From Verrucomicrobiota bacterium (GTDB taxonomy: Bacteria > Verrucomicrobiota > Verrucomicrobiia > Methylacidiphilales > UBA1321), in assembly GCA_013285645.1 (NCBI GenBank), contig JABDHJ010000015.1, positions 1,258 through 55,957 on the forward strand: 54,700 bases of DNA, read 5' to 3'. Within the stretch, counting starts at the first letter, position 1, and each line of letters opens with the position of its first letter. The translations under genes were made by a program, and so were the position numbers. A model generated the notes under the pieces. That model was given only the letters and a program-made list of their open reading frames with translations, searched no databases and was not told the DNA's origin. Below are positions 1-10,719 of the stretch, piece after piece.

Positions 1-276
1 TCCCGGAACATCAGCAAGATTCTTCAGGTACTGCTGGACGAACGGTGCGTATTCCGGAGGTGTTTTTTCCGCCTGGTATTGGGTGATCGCGTCCCGATCC
101 TTCGGGCTAAGCCCGCCGACCAGTGCAGCCTCGCTTTGAGTTTCCTGTCCGAATACGGTCGATTGATCGCCACAGACGCTACCAGAGCCCAGGAAAAGTC
201 CCACGATTCCGATGCCCAGGCAGGAAAGAAAAGACAGCTTTTGCCTCAAGCCGGTTAAGTCGGATCCGTCTAACAT
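1..276 (-). CDS. Exported protein of unknown function, N-terminal part (cut by window edge)
   Basis: An open frame of 92 codons runs off the left edge. It starts at an ATG at 276; a TTG nine codons further in is an alternative start. Residues about 12-36 form a basic-then-hydrophobic stretch typical of a signal peptide (SFLSCLGIGIVGLFLGSG). A Cys follows, but the preceding residues (GSV) do not make a good lipobox. The mature part begins with polar residues and a segment reading SPKDRDAITQYQAEK. I do not recognise the family. It lies on the same strand about 95 bases after the porin gene and may be the last member of the iron-uptake operon, so an electron-transfer or metal-binding periplasmic role is possible but only inferred from position. 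Confidence 0.55.
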   Translation of the reverse strand, partial: MLDGSDLTGLRQKLSFLSCLGIGIVGLFLGSGSVCGDQSTVFGQETQSEAALVGGLSPKDRDAITQYQAEKTPPEYAPFVQQYLKNLADVPG

Positions 277-371
277 ACGTCGGCTCGAAGTTACATTGCG
301 CCTTTTGCCATACAAGCCTCAAGAGGAATTCCCTGAGGTAGCCTTGGGATTTTGATGCGCGTCGGAGGCCT

Positions 372-1802
372 CTAAAAAGCCACGCTGGTGCGAACTCCGA
401 GAACAACCGCATTCGGAGAACCGACCACGCCGCTGGGATTCATGACATATTGGAAATCGGGCTGGATCGTCCACCAGGGCGTGACCTGAACTTTATAGGT
501 CGCCTCGAGGACACTTTCCTCCGTGAAAGGCGCGCTGCCCTGCAGGACCTGGCTGTCGCTGAAGTTGCCGCTGACATGGGCATGGGCCAGCGCGAGACCG
601 GCAATATCATTGGCACGTCCGGGAATGAACCCAGTGAAATTAAAGCCGCCGTCGATATAGGCATTCACGAAATTGACATTGGAGGGCGCCCCGCCGCCGC
701 AGACAAACAGGCTGATGGCGGAATCGTCCTTGGCGTAAATCTGCTGGTCCATCACGCCATAAATACCGAAGTTCGTTCCGGCACTTTGCAGCGAGCCGGT
801 GCCATTGGCGAAAGCCGCCTGCGATCCCCAGTTATTCCAGTTGGCGGTTTCCACAAACGAACCCAAACGATAAGTTCCCTGCAGGCCGCGATCGTTCGGC
901 GATTGATTGAGCAGATAACCGGCCTCCGACATGACCAGCATACCGCTGCTTCCATTCATTGCAAAGTGCGTGCCGTTATGATTGTCCGTCGCCGGGGTGG
1001 AGTTGAGGTCCATGCCGTAAACGCCCGCCATGACATAATATTGGGATGTCGGCAGAAATTGAATCCGCACGCCCGGTGAAGCCACGGGATAAACCGGCGC
1101 GTTGTCTATGTTATTAGCGATAAGATCGGGCGTGCCGAACGTTGAGTTGATGAACAACGAAGAGCTGGAGGACTGGAAGAATTCCGTATCAACTGCTATG
1201 TTGCCAACCTTGACTGAAAGCCGCTTTTCCCAGAACCATTTCTGCAGCCAGAGTTCTTGGAGGCGAATGGTGTTGTAACCTTGGATGTTGCTGGTGTTGC
1301 TGAAATCTCCCACGTATTTCGGGGATACCCCCGGGCCGTAAAGATAAAGGGCATTCGCGTGTATTGTCAGATCGTTTACGGCCCCTCCGGACATCCGTTC
1401 GAGACCGAAATCGAGCGCGACGTTGAACACGCCATCTTCCGTAACGCCTTGGGCCGCGCCACCCCTGGGATTCCCCATGACTTCCCCGATCCAAGTCGGC
1501 GTGATCTTCAGGCCGTCATTTTCGAGATTTTTGCGAAATCCGTCCCAGTCCCCAGTCAGGGTATCCTGTTTCCAAAAGTTGGCTTCACCCGCGCCGGTCA
1601 GGCCTTCCGGCATCGTCGGAGTTCCAATCGGCGATGCAGACGAGCCCGGGGTTGTGGTCGGAGTCGGGCCCGAATCGGCAGTCGAACTAGTCGGTAGCAC
1701 AGGAGCGTCCGTTCCCGCCGGAGCGCCAAAAACAGAGTGAGATGTGAGCATCATGCCCAGAAAAAGGCAGGCGAGGGGTGTAGTTGTTCTATTCATACTC
1801 AT
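372..1802 (-). CDS. OprB-family (carbohydrate-selective type) outer-membrane porin
   Basis: The protein has 476 residues. It starts with a signal peptide (TPLACLFLGMMLTSHSVFGA), then a Pro/Thr/Ser-rich linker of about 40 residues. The OprB signature region follows: LTGDWDGFRKNLENDGLKI, then the beta-rich stretch with LQELWLQKWFWEKRLSVKVG, and a C-terminal strand ending VRTSVAF, with the terminal Phe usual for outer-membrane barrels. OprB-like porins form sugar- or solute-selective channels in the outer membrane. The start at 1802 (ATG, with a second ATG at 1796) was chosen because the longer frame overlaps the FTR1 gene and would bury the signal peptide. The gene begins 17 bases after the FTR1 stop, so it is probably co-transcribed with iron-uptake genes. 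That context suggests it may admit iron or an iron chelate, not sugar; this is inference. Confidence 0.85.
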   Translation of the reverse strand: MSMNRTTTPLACLFLGMMLTSHSVFGAPAGTDAPVLPTSSTADSGPTPTTTPGSSASPIGTPTMPEGLTGAGEANFWKQDTLTGDWDGFRKNLENDGLKITPTWIGEVMGNPRGGAAQGVTEDGVFNVALDFGLERMSGGAVNDLTIHANALYLYGPGVSPKYVGDFSNTSNIQGYNTIRLQELWLQKWFWEKRLSVKVGNIAVDTEFFQSSSSSLFINSTFGTPDLIANNIDNAPVYPVASPGVRIQFLPTSQYYVMAGVYGMDLNSTPATDNHNGTHFAMNGSSGMLVMSEAGYLLNQSPNDRGLQGTYRLGSFVETANWNNWGSQAAFANGTGSLQSAGTNFGIYGVMDQQIYAKDDSAISLFVCGGGAPSNVNFVNAYIDGGFNFTGFIPGRANDIAGLALAHAHVSGNFSDSQVLQGSAPFTEESVLEATYKVQVTPWWTIQPDFQYVMNPSGVVGSPNAVVLGVRTSVAF

Positions 1803-1819
1803 TCTCTGGAGGTGTTTCC

Positions 1820-4138
1820 TTAGACGGAAACGGGGTTCTTCGACTTGGAAAGAGGGGCGATCGTCGGCGCCACGCTTGGATATTTTTGCTGCGCATTTTG
1901 GGCCATGATTTTCGTGTAGAGCCACGCGCCGCCGACATAAACCAAGGCTAGAGGCGGGATCAAAATGCCTTCCCACGAAGGATAAATTCCGAGCCAGACT
2001 CCCACCCAATTTGGCAAGTCGAGTCCGGGCAGCGGATGGACCGGAAGCCAGCCGACCGTTTGGAACAAGCGCACAGCCGAGCCGAGGAAAGTCACCATGA
2101 TCGAAACCACGAGTACGCCCGTGACGATGAGCAGCTTGCGATACGGAAGCTTCGCGCCGAAAAACATGATCAATGTTCCAATTGTGCCGATGAAGACAAA
2201 GCCAGCCAGCACGCCCAACATTACAGAAGAGGCACTACCTTCCAGCACCAGTGATTGCATGAAAATCGTGGTCTCGAAACCCTCGCGGTAGACGGTCAGG
2301 AAACCGACGCCGAGCAGGGCGGATACCTCCCAGAAAGGCGCCCGCACCGCCTTGGCTGACTTGGAAAGATCCCGCAATTTCGCGTTCCAGCCGACCCAGT
2401 ACATCTTGTGGAAAACCCAGTTCGTCACGATGAGCAAAATGATGACGGCGAGCACGGAAACAACCGCCTCGAGTTTTTCACCGTAACGGACCAGGGAATG
2501 GATCACCGTTTGCGACAGCCAGAAGGTCAGGCCGCTCGCCGCGACGCCGAGAATTGCGCCCTGGACAATACCGCGCCGGATGTGCGCATTTTCGTCACCG
2601 CGTAAACCTGCGAGCAGTGCCGCCAGGATCACGATGGCTTCCAGTCCTTCGCGAGCCACGATCGTGAAAGCCGTGAAACCAATCGTGGCGGGCGACACCG
2701 AAACCTTCAGCAACGCGACGCATTCGTCGAGATTCTTGAGCGCGGTTTCATAGCCCGCCGTCAACTCGTCCATCGATGCGCCGCGATCCAGCAAAGCCTT
2801 GATGCCGAGCTGGCCTTGTCCATCGAGGAAGCTGCGCTCTGTGCGCGTGGCTAGCGTGGGATTGCGCGGCATCACGCGAATCTCGATTTCGGAATCGAAA
2901 GCTGTGTAGGCATCGAGGCGCAGCGACTCTGCCTCCGACCAATGGCCTGCCTTGGCCGCAGCCAGCGAGTTATTCAACGAATCGCGCACATCAAGGGCCG
3001 TCTCTTCGATGATCTGCCCCTTGTCGCCAGCCCGCCGGGCGCTGAGTCCGAATCGGTCCTGCAAAATCGAACCAATTTCACCGGAGGTCTTTTGGATGAC
3101 GGAGAGGTCCTGCACCTGGTCGATCTGCTTCGCTAGGACGCCCAGCTTTTGCACCAGTTCGGGCTTGTACTTTTCGTAGGCGTCATGCTGGTCGCGACGC
3201 CAGACTGGGGCGAGTTCGTTGACGAGGCTCTGCGCTTGTTGCGTGAACTGGATCGCTTCCTTGTACTCGAGCGGGATGACCACCGCGCTGTTTTGCACAC
3301 CGTTGCGATATTCCTTGGGAATCACGTCGATGAACCTCGCCAGCAAACGTTGCAGCCGTGTGATATCGGTGGGCGAAAGCAGATTGGGCAGCGTCGCCTC
3401 AATGCGATCGCGCCAGGCTGCGAGGCTGGCGGCGGCGGCAGGCGTGTTGTACGGCTCGGTCAACTGCGGCAGTTCAATTCCAACCGCAGGTGGTGTTGTC
3501 ACACCGGCGGCCTGCAACAGCGGCGCAGGAAAATTGGAGAGTGCCTGGATCTCCGTGAGTTTGGCCGCCACATATTCCGGAGTAGCTTCGCCACTTGCCA
3601 TCATCCGCTGCAACTCGTCGAAAAGCTGCCGCGTGCGCGTGACCTGCCAGCCCACGTATTCCTTGGCCAGGCTTTGTGTGACGCCCGGCTGCTTGACTTG
3701 ATCGGGGGGCTGTTGCAGGAGCAGTCCGCCATCGTCCGCGTTGGCGAATTTGGGCAGGGTGATCAAGTCCCGCCACGTTTGCGTCAGGGTCACGCGTCCA
3801 GCGCGTTGATCTTCCAACATTTCCAATGCGGCAATCTGCTCGAGTCGTCCGCGACTGGCCCCGATGCTCGCCGCCATCTCGTTCGGAGTAGAGATCGACA
3901 ATGCTGGCGGGATTAACGAACGAGCTTCGTTGCTCGAAAGATCGGAAGCCACCGCCTGCCACGCCTTGTCGATTTCCTGCGCTGTCTGGGGCGAGACGTT
4001 GCCCTCGTAAACATCCAGGATCGAGCTATCGAGCTTCTCCTGGAGTTGATGCACGTCATCCACCACCGGGACCTGCGCCCTGAGCAGGGCAGCAGACACC
4101 AGAAAGAGGGCGAACGTTAGAGGGGTGAGCCGTTTCAC
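1820..4138 (-). CDS. FTR1-family iron permease with large periplasmic N-terminal domain
   Basis: A protein of about 772 residues. FTR1/EfeU permeases carry ferric iron across the inner membrane using paired REGLE-type motifs. Both are present: REGLE near residues 496-500 and REGFE near 618-622, each inside a predicted membrane helix. The C-terminal third has about seven hydrophobic helices. Residues about 25-470 are soluble, helix-rich and periplasmic after a signal peptide (TPLTFALFLVSAALLRA). The family core is only about 280 residues, so this is an N-terminally extended form, which is also known in other bacteria. I use the GTG at 4138 because it puts a KR-start directly before the signal peptide. 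A TTG at 4159, nine bases after the imelysin stop, is the other option. Same operon as imelysin and the OprB porin. Confidence 0.88.
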   Translation of the reverse strand: MKRLTPLTFALFLVSAALLRAQVPVVDDVHQLQEKLDSSILDVYEGNVSPQTAQEIDKAWQAVASDLSSNEARSLIPPALSISTPNEMAASIGASRGRLEQIAALEMLEDQRAGRVTLTQTWRDLITLPKFANADDGGLLLQQPPDQVKQPGVTQSLAKEYVGWQVTRTRQLFDELQRMMASGEATPEYVAAKLTEIQALSNFPAPLLQAAGVTTPPAVGIELPQLTEPYNTPAAAASLAAWRDRIEATLPNLLSPTDITRLQRLLARFIDVIPKEYRNGVQNSAVVIPLEYKEAIQFTQQAQSLVNELAPVWRRDQHDAYEKYKPELVQKLGVLAKQIDQVQDLSVIQKTSGEIGSILQDRFGLSARRAGDKGQIIEETALDVRDSLNNSLAAAKAGHWSEAESLRLDAYTAFDSEIEIRVMPRNPTLATRTERSFLDGQGQLGIKALLDRGASMDELTAGYETALKNLDECVALLKVSVSPATIGFTAFTIVAREGLEAIVILAALLAGLRGDENAHIRRGIVQGAILGVAASGLTFWLSQTVIHSLVRYGEKLEAVVSVLAVIILLIVTNWVFHKMYWVGWNAKLRDLSKSAKAVRAPFWEVSALLGVGFLTVYREGFETTIFMQSLVLEGSASSVMLGVLAGFVFIGTIGTLIMFFGAKLPYRKLLIVTGVLVVSIMVTFLGSAVRLFQTVGWLPVHPLPGLDLPNWVGVWLGIYPSWEGILIPPLALVYVGGAWLYTKIMAQNAQQKYPSVAPTIAPLSKSKNPVSV

Positions 4139-4168
4139 GGGAAAAGTCTTTTGCCTCAATAGCCAACT

Positions 4169-5251
4169 TTAGGCAAGGAAGGGTTTGGGAGGCAGTTTGA
4201 GTCCGAGAATGGTCGCGGCTTGCTCAAGCTGGGGCGCAAGCTGATCGCTCATGTGCTTGGCCTGTTCGGCCAATTCGTCGATTTCAACCTCGCTCAACTT
4301 TTTACCGGCGGCACGGGCCGCCTTGTCGCGACGATCCGTTTCATCGACATGGCGCATGATGCCGTCGTACTCGCTCTTGAGCTGCGCGGCCAACGCCGGG
4401 TCCTTCGCTTCAAGTTGAGGACGAATCGCATTATAGACCAGTTGCAGACTGCCCATGATCCCACGCATATCGAGCACGCGGCTTTCCGAAACGTATTTGC
4501 CGCTCGGATTGTAGAGAGAGTCCTTCAAGTCGTCATAGTACGTGTTGAAGGTCGGCGTCATCCAGACCAACGCGCCCACGCATTCATCGAGGGTCGGCTG
4601 CCAGGCTTTCGAATCGGCCAGGAACTGATCGGCCTTGTCAGCGCAATCGATGGAGGAAGCAACCAGGACATCGGCCCGAGGCAGGACCACGATGCCATGC
4701 AACTTGGCCGAGGCTTCCGGGCTGAGCTTCTTCACCAAATCCTTGTTCGCGCCCCAGAGGCATTGCTCGATGACGTAGTGGAAAAGATTTCCATTGTTGT
4801 TATCAATGGTCTCGCCAGAGGCGGTCTTGAGGTCAATCGGGGCCGACGGATTATCAGTCGTCGCTTCGTTCGAAGGCACGCCCGAGTCGAAATAGATATC
4901 GTACTTCACCAACTCCTTCACGCCCGCCGCAATGCCTTCGACCGTCTCGTATCCATTCATGTGCAGGTTCTTGTAATCGCCCTGCATCTTGGCCACGAGC
5001 GCGAGCAACTCGGGTCCGTTATTGATCGCGGCCTTGTTGTAGTCACCGCCGTTGGCCTCGATGATCTTATTGTAGGCCGCCGCGTTGGCCACGTAGTCAT
5101 GTGATGCGGCATCCATCTTGGTAACCTGGGTCACCAGGTAGTTTTTGATGACATCGGTTCCAGTGTCATTGGCGGCTTGTGCTGTAACGGGTGTTGCCGT
5201 CCATAAGGCCAAGGCGATGGACGAACAAAAGAGGGCAGACGCTAGTTTCAT
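4169..5251 (-). CDS. Imelysin-family (EfeO/M75-like) periplasmic iron-binding protein
   Basis: The protein has 360 residues, with a signal peptide (SSIALALWTATPVTAQA) and a helical body. Imelysin/EfeO proteins bind iron in the periplasm and deliver it to FTR1-type permeases. The diagnostic region is FHYVIEQCLWGA at residues 157-168, matching the imelysin pattern of an H-E pair followed by LWG. Here the spacing is HxxxE (H158, E162) where HxxE is usual. A second half-repeat contains ALVWMTPTFNTYYDDLKDS. The C-terminus is highly charged (DETDRRDKAARAAGKK). It is the first gene of the iron operon: the FTR1 gene follows at once and the porin comes next. Upstream is a 100-base spacer and then the terminator of the neighbouring gene group, so its promoter should lie in 5252-5354. 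I could not find a convincing Fur box there. Confidence 0.85.
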   Translation of the reverse strand: MKLASALFCSSIALALWTATPVTAQAANDTGTDVIKNYLVTQVTKMDAASHDYVANAAAYNKIIEANGGDYNKAAINNGPELLALVAKMQGDYKNLHMNGYETVEGIAAGVKELVKYDIYFDSGVPSNEATTDNPSAPIDLKTASGETIDNNNGNLFHYVIEQCLWGANKDLVKKLSPEASAKLHGIVVLPRADVLVASSIDCADKADQFLADSKAWQPTLDECVGALVWMTPTFNTYYDDLKDSLYNPSGKYVSESRVLDMRGIMGSLQLVYNAIRPQLEAKDPALAAQLKSEYDGIMRHVDETDRRDKAARAAGKKLSEVEIDELAEQAKHMSDQLAPQLEQAATILGLKLPPKPFLA

Positions 5252-5354
5252 TCTTCCAACATAAGCGGCTGCCCAAAAGCTTGCTAACGGCAGCTTGCTA
5301 TTCTTTGTCGCTGGGTTGCTGTGTCAAAATGGTACTAAAAGCGATTGTTCACAT

Positions 5355-5390
5355 AAAAAAAACGGGGCGCAGAAGAGTTTCTGCGCCCCG
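5355..5390 (-). terminator. Rho-independent terminator (12-bp stem plus 8 U)
   Basis: Positions 5363-5374 (CGGGGCGCAGAA) pair perfectly with 5379-5390 across a four-base loop (GAGT). On the minus strand the stem is followed by eight T (5362 down to 5355). It ends the transcript of the small exported-protein genes and insulates the iron operon downstream. The plus-strand side lacks a long T run. Confidence 0.9.
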
Positions 5391-5414
5391 CTTAAGTTTA
5401 CTTAGGCAATCCGT

Positions 5415-5627
5415 TTAGATACTGATCCAGATACGGACACCGTTCGGCTGCGGATACCAGTAGCCTTGATGGCCATGGTAGTAGCTGTAATGGTGATAAG
5501 AACGATGATTATCCCAATAACCATTATGGTCGTGCTGATAATAGTCGGCGAAAGAAGAACTTACGCCGGCGAGCATCAAAGTTACAGTGAGGGCCGCAAT
5601 GGCCAGGGTGGTTTTTAACGTTTTCAT
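5415..5627 (-). CDS. Small exported His/Tyr-rich protein
   Basis: The product is 70 residues: a signal peptide (TTLAIAALTVTLMLAGVSSSFA) and a mature peptide of about 43 residues. The mature part is dominated by His, Tyr, Trp and Asn (YYQHDHNGYWDNHRSYHH), with His-x-His spacing that could bind metal ions. I do not recognise a named family. It ends 25 bases before the strong terminator and follows two other small exported-protein genes on the same strand, so the three probably share a transcript. The density of His suggests copper, zinc or nickel binding in the periplasm, but nothing else supports this. Confidence 0.75.
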   Translation of the reverse strand: MKTLKTTLAIAALTVTLMLAGVSSSFADYYQHDHNGYWDNHRSYHHYSYYHGHQGYWYPQPNGVRIWISI

Positions 5628-5653
5628 GATTTTATTTTCGGTTGTTACTAAGT

Positions 5654-5815
5654 TTAGTGAACGACTGTTGTTGTGGTTGTTGGTGCTGGTTGAACCGTCG
5701 TTTCTTCAGTTGTGGTTGTGGTCGATGAGGTACTCGGTTGGTCTGCGCAACCAGTCAGCGCCAGAAGCCCCCCGGCCGCCATGCCGGTAAGAATGAGTTG
5801 ATAGATTTTTTTCAT
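5654..5815 (-). CDS. 53-residue Thr-rich lipoprotein
   Basis: A short gene with ATG at 5815 and TAA at 5654-5656. The N-terminus has a KK, a hydrophobic stretch and a clear lipobox (ALTGC, Cys at residue 23), so it should be lipidated and shortened to about 31 residues. The mature part is almost only Ser, Thr, Pro and Glu (runs of five Thr at two places). It resembles the Thr-rich linkers of the neighbouring two-repeat protein upstream. No enzymatic role is possible at this size. It may act as a surface or periplasmic tether or a glycan carrier. The clean lipobox and its place between two exported-protein genes make it a real gene. Confidence 0.75.
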   Translation of the reverse strand: MKKIYQLILTGMAAGGLLALTGCADQPSTSSTTTTTEETTVQPAPTTTTTVVH

Positions 5816-5833
5816 GCTGATCTTTGAGTTCGA

Positions 5834-6514
5834 TTACGGATTCGGGGTGGTGTCGGTCGTCGTGGTTGTCGTTTTCTTGTGCTCGATGACCTGCGCATTC
5901 GGGTCGGTCTGCACCACCACGCGATTGGCCACCATCTGGTCACCATTACGATCGTAATAGACCGTCACCGGCACACCTGATTTCACCGTATCGACCGAAA
6001 CGGGGTTTCCATTCTGATCCACATAGGTGGTCGTCTTGGTAAAAGTGTAGCTCACCGGTTGCGGTGACGTGTCCGATTTGATGGTGATCGCAGAATCAGG
6101 CGTGAACGAACTCACCAAACCTTGCGAGGAGGTCGTCGTCGTGGTTTGGCTGCTCGTGGTGCCGTCCGGGCTCGTATCGACGCTCTTTCTCACGACAACC
6201 TTGGTCGCCGTCAGGTTATCGCCGTTACGGTCATAATAGACGGTCACGGGAAGCCCGGACCGCACCGTTTCCACGGAAACGGGATTTCCGTTCTCATCGA
6301 CATAGGTCGTCGATTTAGAGTAGGTGTAACGCACCGGAGCCGGTGACGTCGTGGTGGCCACGGTGAAGGAATTGGGCGTAAATTCACGCACCGTTCCAGC
6401 CGAGGTTGTGGTTGTCGTCACCGACGAGGTCTGCGCCATGGCCACATTAGCGGCGGCCAGGATCATCCCCAGAAAAGCGACTTTTCGAGACATTTTGTTA
6501 AGAGTTGTTTTCAT
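5834..6514 (-). CDS. Exported two-repeat protein with Thr-rich linkers
   Basis: The protein has 226 residues. A signal peptide (VAFLGMILAAANVAMAQ) is followed by two homologous domains of about 68 residues (42-109 and 134-201). Each has the order FTP..., YTY/YTF, TTYVD(E/Q)NGNPVSV, SG(L/V)PVTVYYDRNGD, VVV. The domains look all-beta. They are separated and flanked by Thr-rich stretches (TTTTT at 33, 124 and 215). I do not know a function; the repeats resemble small OB-like or beta-barrel domains seen in exported verrucomicrobial proteins. The ATG at 6514 is chosen over an upstream start at 6547 because it places the signal peptide correctly. The lipoprotein gene follows 18 bases after the stop. 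Confidence 0.8.
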   Translation of the reverse strand: MKTTLNKMSRKVAFLGMILAAANVAMAQTSSVTTTTTSAGTVREFTPNSFTVATTTSPAPVRYTYSKSTTYVDENGNPVSVETVRSGLPVTVYYDRNGDNLTATKVVVRKSVDTSPDGTTSSQTTTTTSSQGLVSSFTPDSAITIKSDTSPQPVSYTFTKTTTYVDQNGNPVSVDTVKSGVPVTVYYDRNGDQMVANRVVVQTDPNAQVIEHKKTTTTTTDTTPNP

Positions 6515-6679
6515 AGTTTTGTTCTTGGAGTTTTTTGTATGGCACATTTATGCCGCTATAACTGAACGTGCATCGGTCGTGCCAATAGTATCCGAGACAG
6601 CTCTTGATGGTTGTGGATCAAGGGCTTGTAGTTTTTAAGCGCCACGAGATTGTCGAAGGAAGGCCTCCTAATCCGTGAG

Positions 6680-6702
6680 CTTTGCATGCTGTTCATGCAA
6701 AG
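6680..6702. other. Perfect 9-bp inverted repeat
   Basis: CTTTGCATG (6680-6688) and CATGCAAAG (6694-6702) are exact reverse complements around a five-base loop. It lies 52 bases after the hybrid-kinase stop and 165 bases before the start of the two-repeat protein. It has no T run on either side, so it is either an mRNA 3'-end hairpin or a regulator site for the exported-protein genes. The rest of 6515-6753 shows nothing else I can name. Confidence 0.45.
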
Positions 6703-6753
6703 TGCCCGCGTTTGAACCCGGGAAAAGGCGGCGACCTGAACTTTCGCGGGAGA

Positions 6754-10014
<3,261 letters not shown>

Positions 10015-10273
10015 GTGAGAATTTCTTTGACTGTGTCTTTAACGCAAGTCGATGTTATACAACAGAGTACAGACTAGTCAAAGGCAGCGTAACACAAAAA
10101 GGGATGGCTTCCTAACTTGAATTATTATTTCTTCCTGCTTTTAAAAAATTCAAGCAAGACCGCTACCACATAAGGCTTTCCAGGAGCAAAGTGAGGAGGC
10201 CTGAGATTTTGGTGTCTACTGGCATTCACTAATAGTACGCCCTCCACCGCCGATAGATGCCCATTCACTGGCC
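10015..10273. other. Intergenic region between hybrid kinase and stress-protein gene
   Basis: 259 bases holding the kinase promoter and the 3' end of the mntH-usp transcript. The part at 10090-10160 is AT-rich. I see no convincing hairpin terminator, small ORF or RNA gene. Confidence 0.4.
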
Positions 10274-10705
10274 CTACGCCAGAGTCTTCGCTTTTAATAA
10301 AAGCACCGGCACATCGACCAAATGCCGGACTTTGTCCGCCGTGCTGCCGTAAAGCAAATCGCTGATGAAGCGGTGACCGTGAGTAGACATCGCAATGAGG
10401 TCCACCTTGTGCGTGCGGGCGAATTTGACGATTTCGTCGGAAGGTTCCCCCATCGCCAGCACATGGTCGACCTCGAAACCCTCGGCCTGCAGCGTGCGTG
10501 TGACACCTTCCAGATAAGCGCGGTCCGTTTTCATCTCCTCACTTTCCGCGAGTTGGAATTGTTCGAAATTTCGCGCCACCCAGCCGTCTGCCACATGCAT
10601 CAATAGGAGACTCGCCCCCGTTAATTTGGCGAGAGAGCGGATATGTTCGAGAATGGCTTTATCCGCCGCGCTATTTTCCAGGGGAATCAGGATTTTTTTG
10701 TACAT
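10274..10705 (-). CDS. Universal stress protein (UspA family)
   Basis: The protein has 143 residues, the usual length for a single-domain Usp. It starts KKILIPLENSAADKAIL and has the C-terminal ATP-binding loop pattern STHGHRFISDLLYGSTADKV, close to the G-x2-G-x9-G(S/T) motif although the first glycines are partly replaced. Usp proteins bind ATP and help cells survive stress. The ATG at 10705 gives the canonical N-terminus. A GTG at 10723 that overlaps the mntH stop (GTGA) would add six residues. It sits directly behind the metal transporter gene and should be translated from the same mRNA, which suggests a link between metal limitation or oxidative stress and this protein. Confidence 0.85.
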   Translation of the reverse strand: MYKKILIPLENSAADKAILEHIRSLAKLTGASLLLMHVADGWVARNFEQFQLAESEEMKTDRAYLEGVTRTLQAEGFEVDHVLAMGEPSDEIVKFARTHKVDLIAMSTHGHRFISDLLYGSTADKVRHLVDVPVLLLKAKTLA

Positions 10706-10719
10706 GAGGCCTTTCGTAA

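Noticed and set aside
241..4159. TTGAGGCAAAAG found near the starts of both the FTR1 gene and the left-edge gene
   Set aside because: A shared 12-mer, but the distances to any start codon differ and it does not fit as a ribosome site. Probably coincidence.
4220..5104. 294-codon frame opposite imelysin
   Set aside because: No signal peptide or motif; it is antisense to a clear imelysin gene.
5252..5354. Possible Fur box upstream of the iron operon
   Set aside because: I looked for a GATAAT-type inverted repeat and found none on either strand.
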